From Parabacteroides hominis (GTDB lineage: Bacteria > Bacteroidota > Bacteroidia > Bacteroidales > Tannerellaceae), in contig NZ_JACOOJ010000009.1 of NCBI RefSeq assembly GCF_014287585.1, positions 94,096-158,095 of the forward strand: a stretch of DNA of 64,000 nucleotides, written 5' to 3'. Below are positions 9,910 through 18,451 of this stretch, in pieces. Under the pieces are notes generated by a model. It did no database searches. It saw only the letters and a program-made list of their open reading frames with translations, and was not told where the DNA came from. Every line of letters begins with the position of its first letter. The stretch's first letter is position 1. Both the position numbers and the translations under genes were made by a program.

Positions 9910-10734
9910 TTATTGTTGGGCGAGTTTCATCAATTCCTTGATTACTTCCTTATTATATCCCATTGATTCGGCTTTCTTGAAATCGAGGGCTGCCCGTTCC
10001 TTTTCGTATTGTGCCAGCTTGATCTTGCCTCTCAGCACATAGAGGTTGGCTGTCGGTTCGCTTTCGGTAAAGACCTTTTCTATATCCGCCATTGCCCGTG
10101 CGTTCTTTCCCATCATAAAATACAGGTCCGCCCGTCCTTCGTAGAGAACCCAGTCGCGGGGCATTTCGCTGATCAGGTAGTTGAATATCCGTTCGCTTTC
10201 GTCATAGTTCCCGCGCATCTTTTCCAGGATGGCATGGCCGAGGCGGGCGCGGACCGACTTCTCGTTTACTTCCAGGATCTTGTCGAAGTCCTGTTCCGCC
10301 CACATATAATTTTGTAACTGGATGTAGAGCAATCCGCGGCAATAGAGCGCTTCCTGATGTTCCGGATCTTCAATCAACAGCGTGTTATAGTCGTTCAATG
10401 CCTTTTCTGTTTCTCCCAGTTCGGTATAAAGGGAAGCCCGGTTTTCGAGAATGGTGATATTCTTTGTATGTCCGCTTAATGCGGAAGTGTAGGAGATAAG
10501 CGCGTCCTGCAACTTCCCCTGCCGGCGTTGTATGGTTCCGAGATTCGTGAGCAGGGCATAGTTCAGCGGGTTAGCGGGTTTTTTGCGCATGGCCGCTTTC
10601 AGGCTCTCTTCTGCGGACACCAAGTCGCCTTTATCTACGAAGTCGTAGCTCTTCTCTATTAATTCTTCGTATGATTGTGCAAAGCCATTCCCCATAAAAA
10701 GGAACACCCCTATAATAATCAAGAAAGTCCTCAT
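9910..10734 (-). CDS. Exported tetratricopeptide-repeat protein
   Basis: A signal peptide (about residues 1-19, ending GNGFAQ) is followed by a chain of TPR units from residue 20 to the end. Examples are NPLNYALLTNLGTIQRRQGK, then a repeat with EALYCRGLLYIQL, then SVRARLGHAILEKMRGN. About six units fit in the 274 aa. TPR arrays bind other proteins; partner and role cannot be told. The protein would be periplasmic. A minus-strand promoter box (TAGTTTTG, 10769-10776) lies about 35 bases before the start. Confidence 0.85.
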   Translation of the reverse strand: MRTFLIIIGVFLFMGNGFAQSYEELIEKSYDFVDKGDLVSAEESLKAAMRKKPANPLNYALLTNLGTIQRRQGKLQDALISYTSALSGHTKNITILENRASLYTELGETEKALNDYNTLLIEDPEHQEALYCRGLLYIQLQNYMWAEQDFDKILEVNEKSVRARLGHAILEKMRGNYDESERIFNYLISEMPRDWVLYEGRADLYFMMGKNARAMADIEKVFTESEPTANLYVLRGKIKLAQYEKERAALDFKKAESMGYNKEVIKELMKLAQQ

Positions 10735-10897
10735 TCTCTATCGTTTATATCTGTTATCTGACCGGTTGCAAAACTACATAATAAAATCGGTTCTTCATTC
10801 GAATAAAAAAACTTTATACCTTTGCTACAATTTCTAATACTTTTGGAACGGATAAGTGTTATGTAACAAATATGAATTTCCATAAATATAAATAATT

Positions 10898-11737
10898 ATG
10901 ATAGTAACAGCAATTGACCTTTCACATGGCCTGGAAGGTATTTTGAATTCCCTGATGACGCAAGGTGCGACATTGGGATGGACGCTTATCAAGGCGTTTT
11001 TGGTTTTTATAGTCGGGCGTCTCCTGATTAACCTGGTGAATAAACTGATAAAGCGGGTTTTGCTGAAGCGTGATATCGAGCCTTCGGTAAAGACTTTTGT
11101 CGGGAGTCTGGTAAATGTTGTCCTGACAATTTTATTGATCATTTCGGTTGTCGGTGCGTTGGGAGTACAGACGACTTCGTTTGCAGCCCTGCTGGCTTCT
11201 GCCGGTGTCGCTGTCGGTATGGCGTTGAGCGGTAATCTGGCGAACTTCGCGGGCGGATTGATTATTCTTTTGTTCAAGCCTTTCAAGGTCGGTGACTATG
11301 TTGAGGTACAGGGTACGGGCGGTACGGTGAAGGAAATCCAGATTTTCCACACGATCCTGGCGACACCCGATAATAAAATGGTGTATATCCCGAACGGCTC
11401 GTTGAGTAGTGGAGCGGTTACGAACTTCAGCCGGCAGGCTACCCGCCGCGTGGATTGGACGTTCGGCGTCGATTATGGCGAAGATTATGATAAAGTAAAG
11501 GCGGTGATCGAAACGATTCTTGCCCGCGACTCCCGCATTTTGACTGATCCGGCTCCTTTCATCGCCTTGCACGCGTTGGCTGACAGCAGTGTGAATATTG
11601 TTGTCCGTGTATGGGTGGAAAGCTCGGATTATTGGGATGTTTATTTCGGAATCAATCAGGCGGTTTATGCAACATTTAATGAAAAAGGCATCAACTTCCC
11701 GTTCCCGCAACTTACTGTGCATCGGGCTGATAACTGA
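10898..11737 (+). CDS. Small-conductance mechanosensitive channel, MscS family
   Basis: This 279-aa inner-membrane channel opens under membrane tension and releases solutes on osmotic downshock. There are three membrane helices in the first 130 residues, the last being the pore helix with the Gly/Ala pattern SAGVAVGMALSGNLANFAGG. It is followed by the beta domain signature FKPFKVGDYVEVQ and IPNGSLSSGAVTNFS, then the C-terminal vestibule. The length equals that of E. coli MscS. A promoter box TACCTTTG is at 10817-10824. Confidence 0.94.
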   Translation: MIVTAIDLSHGLEGILNSLMTQGATLGWTLIKAFLVFIVGRLLINLVNKLIKRVLLKRDIEPSVKTFVGSLVNVVLTILLIISVVGALGVQTTSFAALLASAGVAVGMALSGNLANFAGGLIILLFKPFKVGDYVEVQGTGGTVKEIQIFHTILATPDNKMVYIPNGSLSSGAVTNFSRQATRRVDWTFGVDYGEDYDKVKAVIETILARDSRILTDPAPFIALHALADSSVNIVVRVWVESSDYWDVYFGINQAVYATFNEKGINFPFPQLTVHRADN

Positions 11738-11837
11738 TTTGTCCTGAAAAGAAAAGGATTCGTTCAATAATCGGCAGGTTTTGTAAGGAGTCCTTTTGAA
11801 GGATAGAACTTTAAACAAAAAGATTTATCTTTGTCAA

Positions 11838-11968
11838 TCATTATAATAATTAACAAAGAAAATATAAGTATAAGATATTAAGAACTTTATTTCATTACTT
11901 TAGTATTATTATTTGATTATAAGAGAAAATGATTCCCGGCTCGTCACTTTGGTGGCGAGCCTTTTTTT
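11838..11968 (+). ncRNA. Candidate small RNA ending in a strong terminator
   Basis: The 367-bp gap between the MscS gene and the next CDS holds a promoter-like TATCTTTG (11826-11833; -33 box poor), about 100 AT-rich bases without a reading frame of note, and then a strong terminator: GGCTCGTCAC (11938-11947) with GTGGCGAGCC (11952-11961) and seven T. The terminator is 200 bases past the MscS stop and before the next gene's own promoter, so it may end a separate transcript of about 130 nt. It could instead simply be a distant terminator of the MscS gene. Confidence 0.35.
11938..11968 (+). terminator. Intrinsic terminator
   Basis: A 10-bp GC-rich stem with one G-U pair, a TTTG loop and TTTTTTT after it. 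It ends the MscS transcript or the candidate small RNA. Confidence 0.9.
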
Positions 11969-12039
11969 ATTATAGCATGGATAATGGCGTTTTTGTACAT
12001 TATGTCCGGACGTAAGTATCTTTTATAGTTGATTATAAC

Positions 12040-12067
12040 TTTGTGAAATTGAACTTTTCTATCTTTG
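12040..12067 (+). promoter_or_regulatory. Promoter of the DUF6383-like gene
   Basis: TATCTTTG at 12060-12067 is a good -7 box, 37 bases before the ATG. A TTTG at 12040-12043 is 16 nt upstream, somewhat close for the usual 19-20 spacing. Confidence 0.55.
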
Positions 12068-12104
12068 CCTCTGTTAAAGGACTGAATAATTAAACAATTT
12101 GCAT

Positions 12105-14606
12105 ATGAATAAAAAATTTACACTTTTGGCTGCGGCCTTGATGACGGTAGGAACTTTTACTGCGGCAAGTGCGGCAGTGGATTCTGATGAATGGACTGCT
12201 GGTAATTATTATTACTTAGTCAGTGATAATAATTATCTGTCTTTGGACGGAAATAAAGCTGATTCGGTAGTAGTGAAAGAAATCACTTCGTTTGAGAACG
12301 TAGATAAAGCTGCTCGTGATTCTGCATTGTGGGAAATTACGGGGATAACAGAAACAGCTGGAACAGTTTATCAATTTAAGAATAAAAAGACAAATGCTGT
12401 TTTATCTTTTGCTGCATCTCAAGAGGCTAAACCGATTTTAGTAGCAGGAGTAGATAAATGGACGTTTACTGATGGAGGAAGTTTAAGTGCTTCTATTGGT
12501 GATAATAAAACAATGACATTGGCTTTAGGAAGCGATAATGGTCTTGTTTTTAAGGATGGTTCAGCTTTAAGCTTAACTGTGACTAAACCTGACACAATGA
12601 CCATGACCCCGCAGGATCTTGGTGATGGTTTCAGCACTTTTCAGTTGACATTCGGAGATCAATATGAAGGAAATATCTTTACAGGTGAAGACTTGATTGC
12701 TAATTCTATTGGAGATAAAGGCTTTATGACTTTACAGGTAAAAGGAGATGAAGCATATCCAAATGGGGTTAAAAAGTTTTTAGGTGTTGATACACTCAAA
12801 ACAACAATTAATAATCAAGAAAATGTATTTGGTGCAGGGTTTGCTTTGGATTCAACACGTAAAGTTTTGCGTCCGAATGAACGTTGTCAACATTTTAAGT
12901 TTGTTGTCAATTTACAGAATGATTCTTTGGCAATGTTTGTTGCTGGAGCTCCTGACGTAAATGGAGATTTGGAACTTGTGGACGATACGGTTCGTGTTGT
13001 TTATGCTCAAACAGGTAGTACTAAGGTTTTAACGGTTTCTGAATTGAATGCGGATGCTCAGCCTTTGCAAGGTAAACTGCCTTTAATTAAAGTTTCAAAG
13101 GGCACTCCCGTTACAATCCCGACCGGTACAGGTGTCTACTTCTTGCAGAAGGTAAGTGAAGGTGCTAATAATGGTAAATATTACGTGACTAAAAATACCT
13201 TTATGGGAGGCGACAGTGTTCCTTCTGTTAATTTGGCAAGAGGTCAGTGGTATATTAAAGAAAATAACGGTAAATACTCTGTTGTTGATCGTCAGTCAGA
13301 TTCTGAGATGATCTTAAATCAGGAAGTTTTTGCTGTACAGGGAAAGGAAAATACATATTTGTTTGGTAATGACTCTGTGAAGATTTCTTGGCAACCTGTT
13401 AATTTGAACGACAAATATTTAGGTTCTCTCTACTTTACAGAAGACGAATTGAATGCTAACGGTTATGTACTGAACTTGGTTTCTGGAACAACAGGAGTAA
13501 GTAACATTTATGCTTATACTACAGATTCTATCTTGAAAGGTAAAGCCGGTGATGCCAAAGACGCAGCAATCTTTAAGTTGGTTGTGGATAAAGTAGAAAA
13601 AGTTGGTGGTGCAAAGAGTTTGTTAGATACGTTGTATGTCACTTCATATAAGTTAAGAGCAATGTTTAACAAAGATATGCTCGCTAAACAAACTGATAGT
13701 CTGAAGTTGTCTGCTGTTGGAACTGCTGAATCTTTTAGATTTATTTCTGATGCTACAGCTGAAAAATATGCAATGTTAACTTCTGATAGTTTGTATGTAG
13801 GTATGAATGTCAATACCTCTTGTGTACAGCTGTCAGAGAAAGCAGCTTATGTAAACCTTGAAGCCGTTGACGCTCCCGAATATGCTTCATTTGCAAGTGC
13901 TCACAAACGTTTGGCCTATAACAACAATGCTTTAGTTATGAATCCGCTGAACTTCTTTGCTGAAATGAAAGATGAAGGTAATCCGATTACAAAGGCAAAT
14001 TACGAAGCTGATAACTTTAGCTTGTGGGTTGAACAAGATACAGTTATTGCTGGAAAACAATTGTATTTTATTTCTTCTGGTGTTGCTAATGGTGGTAAAG
14101 CTGAAGCAAATATCCGCTATTACTTAGCAGCTAAAGATACAACAAGAGCAGGTATTGATGCTACTACTTATGCAATGTTTATCTCTCATGATTCAATCAA
14201 GACAATGAAGGATAGCCCTGCTCTCTTCGCATTCAAGACTGCTGAAGAAGGTGGTTATTATCTGGAAAACCAGAAAGAGTTGGATAAGAATGGTAAGCCT
14301 TATGTAGGTGTTGTAAACGGTTTCGCCGTTATGCAGGCCACTCCGAGTGCAGCATTCGAAGTACAAACCGCTTCCGCCCCGACAGCCAACGAAGAAATGA
14401 ACGTCTCTGAAATCAAGGTGATCAGCAATGACGGTCAGGTTATCGTGACGAATGCTTCCGGTAGAATGATTACATTGTCTAATATCTTAGGACAGACAAT
14501 CGGTGTTCGCCGGGCAAGCTCTGAATACTTCTCAATGCCAGCTACATCCGGCATTGTATTGGTAACAGTCGAAGGTGACACCACTTACAAAGTGATTGTA
14601 AAATAA
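12105..14606 (+). CDS. Large secreted protein with DUF6383-like C-terminal domain
   Basis: The start is set at ATG 12105, giving MNKKFTLLAAALMTVGTFTAASA as signal peptide; a TTG two codons earlier is also possible. The 833-aa protein is a string of beta-rich units with recurring patterns such as YYLVSDNNYLSLDG, FQLTFGDQYEG and YFLQKVSEGANNGKYYVT. The last 70 residues (VSEIKVISNDGQVIVTNASGR, ILGQTIG, ATSGIVLVTVEGD, YKVIVK) are the conserved tail seen in many Parabacteroides secreted proteins and resemble a type IX secretion sorting domain. The body is clearly more AT-rich than the final 300 bases. The protein is probably exposed on the cell surface; function unknown. A strong terminator follows. 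Confidence 0.8.
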   Translation: MNKKFTLLAAALMTVGTFTAASAAVDSDEWTAGNYYYLVSDNNYLSLDGNKADSVVVKEITSFENVDKAARDSALWEITGITETAGTVYQFKNKKTNAVLSFAASQEAKPILVAGVDKWTFTDGGSLSASIGDNKTMTLALGSDNGLVFKDGSALSLTVTKPDTMTMTPQDLGDGFSTFQLTFGDQYEGNIFTGEDLIANSIGDKGFMTLQVKGDEAYPNGVKKFLGVDTLKTTINNQENVFGAGFALDSTRKVLRPNERCQHFKFVVNLQNDSLAMFVAGAPDVNGDLELVDDTVRVVYAQTGSTKVLTVSELNADAQPLQGKLPLIKVSKGTPVTIPTGTGVYFLQKVSEGANNGKYYVTKNTFMGGDSVPSVNLARGQWYIKENNGKYSVVDRQSDSEMILNQEVFAVQGKENTYLFGNDSVKISWQPVNLNDKYLGSLYFTEDELNANGYVLNLVSGTTGVSNIYAYTTDSILKGKAGDAKDAAIFKLVVDKVEKVGGAKSLLDTLYVTSYKLRAMFNKDMLAKQTDSLKLSAVGTAESFRFISDATAEKYAMLTSDSLYVGMNVNTSCVQLSEKAAYVNLEAVDAPEYASFASAHKRLAYNNNALVMNPLNFFAEMKDEGNPITKANYEADNFSLWVEQDTVIAGKQLYFISSGVANGGKAEANIRYYLAAKDTTRAGIDATTYAMFISHDSIKTMKDSPALFAFKTAEEGGYYLENQKELDKNGKPYVGVVNGFAVMQATPSAAFEVQTASAPTANEEMNVSEIKVISNDGQVIVTNASGRMITLSNILGQTIGVRRASSEYFSMPATSGIVLVTVEGDTTYKVIVK

Positions 14607-14628
14607 GAACGATGATCTTATAACTGAA

Positions 14629-14663
14629 AAGGCGGCCTCCTGCAAAGGGAGCCGCCTTTTTTT
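14629..14663 (+). terminator. Intrinsic terminator
   Basis: AAGGCGGCCTCC and GGGAGCCGCCTT pair around a TGCAAA loop, with a run of seven T. It ends the DUF6383-like gene and, read the other way, faces the convergent lipoprotein gene. Confidence 0.9.
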
Positions 14664-14686
14664 ATTTAGTAATTGCGGGAAAAGAT

Positions 14687-15517
14687 TTATTTCTCTCCCG
14701 AAAGTTTCTTCTCCAAATAAGCCAACTTCTTAATGGCTTTTTCCTTTTCTTTCGTCAGCTTTTCGATGTCGCTTAATACGACAGCAAACTCATAGGTCGA
14801 GGCGATTGCCTTCTTATCCGCATCGGCAATGTAGAGGATATAAGGCTTGCCACCCGTATATTCGACCTTGATGCGTTCCCCTTTATTGGCAGAAATGAAC
14901 TTAACGGCATCTTCGCATTTCTCTCCCTGGTAGGTCACGACTTCGGTCGTATTCCCCAAGTCCTTGAAATGGTAGTTCAGGCCCCCGTCGTAAGGGATGG
15001 CGGGCGTTTCGGCGAAAAGGCCGTCCTGGGTGCTCAGCTTGATGCCGGTATGATTGATCGGCTTGCCTCCGAAATAGACGCTTGCCAGGTACATTTCGCC
15101 TTTTTCGTTTACGCCGGAACGGATGTAGCAGCGTTGGATGTTGCGTTCGATGGTCTGCTGTTTGGAGACGTAATTGCCGATTTCGTTATAGGCGGAATCT
15201 TTTTCAAAGTTAAAACCTTTCTTTAGTTCTTCCAGTTCCTGCTGCTTGACAGGGATCAGGCTGTCGCAGAAAGCCAGGTTGCGTTCCGCCTCCTTTTGCT
15301 CTACCTGGCGCATCAGTGTCAGACCTTCCCGGATCACCTTGAACTCTTTCGGGTACAGGATGCGGATGCTGTCTATCTCACTTTTGGCGGCAAAGAACTC
15401 GTTCCGTTCAAACATGTTCCGGGCACTGTCTAACCGTGCTTGTGCATTCTTTTCGTCATTGTTGCAACCGGCCAGTGCCACGGCTGCAAGTGCTATACAG
15501 ATTGCTGACTTTTTCAT
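14687..15517 (-). CDS. Lipoprotein with coiled-coil stretches, unknown function
   Basis: The 276-aa protein has a lipoprotein signal (LAAVALAGC, Cys 18). After it comes a helical part: residues 26-100 are like TPR or coiled coil, with RLDSARNMFERNEFFAAKSE. A beta-rich middle follows (YLASVYFGGKPINHTGIKL), then a short helical C-terminal end rich in Lys and Glu (KLTKEKEKAIKKLAYLEKK). I do not recognise the family beyond general Bacteroidales occurrence. It is probably anchored in the outer or inner membrane facing the periplasm. A minus-strand promoter box TATCTTTG (15558-15565) stands before the start. Its gene is single. Confidence 0.75.
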   Translation of the reverse strand: MKKSAICIALAAVALAGCNNDEKNAQARLDSARNMFERNEFFAAKSEIDSIRILYPKEFKVIREGLTLMRQVEQKEAERNLAFCDSLIPVKQQELEELKKGFNFEKDSAYNEIGNYVSKQQTIERNIQRCYIRSGVNEKGEMYLASVYFGGKPINHTGIKLSTQDGLFAETPAIPYDGGLNYHFKDLGNTTEVVTYQGEKCEDAVKFISANKGERIKVEYTGGKPYILYIADADKKAIASTYEFAVVLSDIEKLTKEKEKAIKKLAYLEKKLSGEK

Positions 15518-15605
15518 TATGATAATTGTTTAATTGTCTACTTCTTATTATCCTCTGCAAAGATATTGGAAAAAGAGAGAATTAGTATCCCCGCAAGAAT
15601 TTAAT

Positions 15606-15613
15606 TATCTTTG
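15606..15613 (+). promoter_or_regulatory. -7 promoter box upstream of the CCA-adding enzyme gene
   Basis: TATCTTTG at 15606-15613. It is the only clear plus-strand promoter before the start at 15827, and would place the whole inverted-repeat element that follows in the 5' UTR. Confidence 0.55.
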
Positions 15614-15619
15614 CGTGTT

Positions 15620-15807
15620 AAATGCTGATTTGTCTGTTACTTTTGGCTTGATCCAAAAGTAACCAAAAGATCAAGGCTTAACCGTCCGGGCTACTCCGGG
15701 CAAAGACTCCGCTGTCCCAAGCGAAGCGAGTTTCAGACGCGACAGCGAACGAAGGGAACGAAGTAGCGAGGCAGGTCAAGCCAAAAGTAACAGACAAATC
15801 AGCATTT
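15620..15807. repeat. 188-bp element with 32-bp perfect terminal inverted repeats
   Basis: Bases 15620-15651 and 15776-15807 are exact reverse complements (outer end AAATGCTGATTTGTCTG). The 124 bases between contain a second copy of the CCAAAAGTAAC motif and short repeats of the kind CGAAGCGAG, CGAACGAAGG and GAACGAAG. There is no coding capacity. It looks like a MITE or dispersed intergenic repeat. It ends 19 bases before the ATG of the next gene; in RNA it would form a very long hairpin. Confidence 0.85.
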
Positions 15808-15826
15808 GTTGATAAACAATATATAT

Positions 15827-17260
15827 ATGTACATCGAACAAGAAGATATATTAAAACATATTTCGGCGAAGCCGTTTCATTTGATTTCGGAGGCGGCGGA
15901 TGAGTTAGGAGTTGAGGCATACGTGATAGGCGGCTATGTGCGGGATATATTTCTGCATCGTCCTTCCAAAGATATCGATGTCGTTGCCGTCGGGAGCGGC
16001 ATCGAACTGGCGAAAGCTGTCGCTAAGAAATTGGGGCGGGGCGCTTACCTGTCCGTCTTCAAGAACTTCGGTACGGCGCAGGTGAAGGCCGGCGACCTTG
16101 AACTCGAATTTGTCGGCGCCCGCAAGGAATCCTACACGCATGACAGCCGCAAGCCGGTTGTCGAAGACGGGACGCTCGAAGACGACCAGAACCGCCGCGA
16201 CTTTACGATCAACGCCCTGGCACTTTGCCTGAATAAAGACCGGTACGGTGAACTGGTCGATCCTTTCGATGGCTTGACCGATATGGACAATTGGCTGATC
16301 CGTACGCCGCTCGATCCGGATATTACCTTTAGCGACGATCCGTTGCGCATGATGCGTGCCGTCCGCTTTGCCAGCCAGTTAGGGTTCTTTATCGATCCCG
16401 ATACCTTCGATGCGATCGAACGGAATAAGGAGCGCATCTCGATCATCTCGAAAGAGCGTATCGTGGATGAGTTGAACAAGATCGTCCTTTCGCCGAAACC
16501 CTCTGTCGGCTTCGACCTGCTGGACCGTTGCGGGCTGTTGCCTCTGATCTTCCCCGAACTTTGCGCCCTGAAAGGAGTGGAGACGAAGGAAGGGATCGGG
16601 CATAAGGATAACTTCGCCCATACTTTGATGGTGCTCGACCGCCTGAGCAGGACGACCGATAACCTGTGGTTGCGCTGGAGCGCCCTTTTCCATGATATAG
16701 CCAAGCCGGCGACGAAACGTTTCGATCCGCGCCTGGGCTGGACGTTCCACAATCATAATTTCATCGGCGAGAAGATGATTCCCGGCATCTTCCGCAAGAT
16801 GAAGCTGCCGATGAACGAGAAGATGAAATATGTCCAGAAGATGGTCAGCCTGCACATGCGCCCGATCGCCTTGTCGGACGATGAGGTAACGGATTCGGCC
16901 ATCCGCCGCCTGCTGTTTGATGCGGGCGACGATATAGAAGACCTGATGAAACTTTGCGAGGCGGATATCACGAGCAAGAACCCCGAAAAGGTGCGCCGCT
17001 TCCTGAATAACTTCCAGAAAGTCCGCAGCAAGCTCGCCGATATAGAAGAGAAAGACCGCGTCCGCAACTTCCAGCCGCCTGTGACGGGCGAGGAGATTAT
17101 GGAAACATTCGGTTTGCCGCCTTCGCAGCCGGTCGGTGTCCTGAAAGAAGCCATCAAGAACGCGATCCTCGACGGCGTGATCCCGAACGAATACGAAGCT
17201 GCCCGCGCCTTTATGCTGCAACGGGCGGAGAAGATGGGGCTGAAACCGGCAAGGCCATAG
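15827..17260 (+). CDS. CCA tRNA nucleotidyltransferase / poly(A) polymerase-family protein with HD domain
   Basis: The start is set at ATG 15827; an upstream TTG lies in the repeat. The 477-aa protein has the class II nucleotidyltransferase head (YVIGGYVRD at 32-40, KDIDVV with catalytic Asp 49 and Asp 51, [11 protein letters not shown] near 125), then the RNA-binding helices and an HD domain (LFHDIAKP near residue 287). It should add or repair the CCA end of tRNAs, with the HD part giving phosphohydrolase activity. In Bacteroidetes this is normally the CCA enzyme; a poly(A) polymerase role is less likely. Confidence 0.92.
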   Translation: MYIEQEDILKHISAKPFHLISEAADELGVEAYVIGGYVRDIFLHRPSKDIDVVAVGSGIELAKAVAKKLGRGAYLSVFKNFGTAQVKAGDLELEFVGARKESYTHDSRKPVVEDGTLEDDQNRRDFTINALALCLNKDRYGELVDPFDGLTDMDNWLIRTPLDPDITFSDDPLRMMRAVRFASQLGFFIDPDTFDAIERNKERISIISKERIVDELNKIVLSPKPSVGFDLLDRCGLLPLIFPELCALKGVETKEGIGHKDNFAHTLMVLDRLSRTTDNLWLRWSALFHDIAKPATKRFDPRLGWTFHNHNFIGEKMIPGIFRKMKLPMNEKMKYVQKMVSLHMRPIALSDDEVTDSAIRRLLFDAGDDIEDLMKLCEADITSKNPEKVRRFLNNFQKVRSKLADIEEKDRVRNFQPPVTGEEIMETFGLPPSQPVGVLKEAIKNAILDGVIPNEYEAARAFMLQRAEKMGLKPARP

Positions 17261-17287
17261 CATGTATAATTTTAATCATAGAAAATA

Positions 17288-17815
17288 GTGGATAAGATAA
17301 TAATAAATAGTGCAGGGCATGCGTATTATCGGATGTTCAGAGACTTGTATATGATTAGCTTCCCGGTTTTTGAACAGCGGACCGATGAACAACAAGACGA
17401 TGCTTTCTCCTGCCTGAACTACCATCTGAACGCCTATGCCGAAGATGGCTGTTTCATCGGTTTTATCTCTTACTGGGAGTTCAGCGATTATATTTATATA
17501 GAACACTTTGCCATAAATCAATCTCTTAGGGGGAAAGGACATGGCTACCGGATTCTGCAACGTTTTATATCCGAAGCCTCCAAAATGGTATTGTTGGAAA
17601 TAGATCCGATTACGGATGAAGTCTCGGAAGCACGTTTGAGGTTTTATAAAAGGTGCGGTTTTCATAAGAATCCTTATCCGCACATACATCCTCCTTACCG
17701 GAGTGGCTGCAAAGGACATTCTTTGCTCGTCCTTACAACGGAGCGTGAGATAACAGAAAGTGAATATCGCTTGTTTAATAAAGAATTGACCGATGTGGTC
17801 ATGAGAAAGAACTAA
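17288..17815 (+). CDS. GNAT-family N-acetyltransferase
   Basis: The start is GTG at 17288; no ATG lies near. The 175-aa protein has the GNAT fold: acetyl-CoA-binding signature QSLRGKGHGYRIL near residue 78, preceded by the beta-strand IYIEHFAI, and the closing ARLRFYKRCGFHKNP block near 120. The substrate is unknown. It lies 27 bases after the CCA-enzyme gene and 36 bases before the DUF6078 gene, so the three may be one operon. Confidence 0.85.
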   Translation: MDKIIINSAGHAYYRMFRDLYMISFPVFEQRTDEQQDDAFSCLNYHLNAYAEDGCFIGFISYWEFSDYIYIEHFAINQSLRGKGHGYRILQRFISEASKMVLLEIDPITDEVSEARLRFYKRCGFHKNPYPHIHPPYRSGCKGHSLLVLTTEREITESEYRLFNKELTDVVMRKN

Positions 17816-17851
17816 CGTTTTCCTCTTACTAACTATAAAAAGAAAAAACAA

Positions 17852-18289
17852 ATGGAACCTGAATTTAATTACCAGTCGGCCCCTTATGGTTTCGCCCATT
17901 GTTTTAACGGACAGTGTGCATGTGCTGACAAATGTCTTCGTCACCTGTTAGCCGCCCATATACCGTCCGATCGGAAGTATGTAACGGTCGTGAATCCCAA
18001 CAATGTGGTATCGGACGGGAAGTCCTGTCCCTTTTTTAAGGAAAAACGGTTGGTGCGTTTCGCTGTCGGCATGATCCATCTATATGACAACCTGACTTAT
18101 CGGGACGCAACTATCGTTAAACGTCCGATCTATAATCATTTCGGCCGGAGTACGTATTATCGCATCCGGAACCGGGAACGGCTTATCACCCCTGAAGAAC
18201 AGATATTTATTAAAAATGTATTCCGGAAACACGGGATTACTTCCGAACCTGTGTTTGACGAGTATAAGGAGGACTATGACTGGGAATAG
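17852..18289 (+). CDS. DUF6078-family protein
   Basis: This 145-aa cytoplasmic protein has a Cys-rich start (HCFNGQCACADKCLRHLL, residues 17-34) followed by SCPFFKEK near 59, which could bind a metal. The second half is basic, with GRSTYYRIRNRERLITPEEQ near 99. The pattern agrees with the Bacteroidales family DUF6078, which has no known function. The basic, Cys-rich make-up suggests a nucleic acid-related role, but that is a guess. Confidence 0.7.
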   Translation: MEPEFNYQSAPYGFAHCFNGQCACADKCLRHLLAAHIPSDRKYVTVVNPNNVVSDGKSCPFFKEKRLVRFAVGMIHLYDNLTYRDATIVKRPIYNHFGRSTYYRIRNRERLITPEEQIFIKNVFRKHGITSEPVFDEYKEDYDWE

Positions 18290-18300
18290 CATATCGTGAT

Positions 18301-18420
18301 ATTCTCCTGCCTGTGAGAAACTATTCTCCTGCCTATGAGAAAACTTTCTCACGCGCATGAGAATAAATTCTCACCGCCATGAGAAACTTTTCTCACTGGT
18401 GTGGGAAGGGGTGAGAAAAA
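18301..18420. repeat. Tandem array of five short palindromes
   Basis: Four units of 22-23 bp (starts 18301, 18323, 18346, 18368) and a longer fifth (18390-18420) each begin with TTCTC or ATTCTC and end with TGAGAA, with a changing 6-8 base centre, for example TTCTCACGCGCATGAGAA. Each unit can form its own hairpin. They fill the space between two convergent genes. The unit is too short and too regular for a CRISPR. Confidence 0.8.
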
Positions 18421-18451
18421 GCAACGATCTTTTCGTAGAATGGCAGGGGCG

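Noticed and set aside
15620..15807. Possible insertion sequence
   Set aside because: Only 188 bp, no transposase frame; called a repeat element instead.
18301..18420. Possible CRISPR array
   Set aside because: Units are 22-23 bp with 6-8 base variable centres inside each palindrome, not repeats of 25 or more bases with spacers of about 30, and no cas genes are near.
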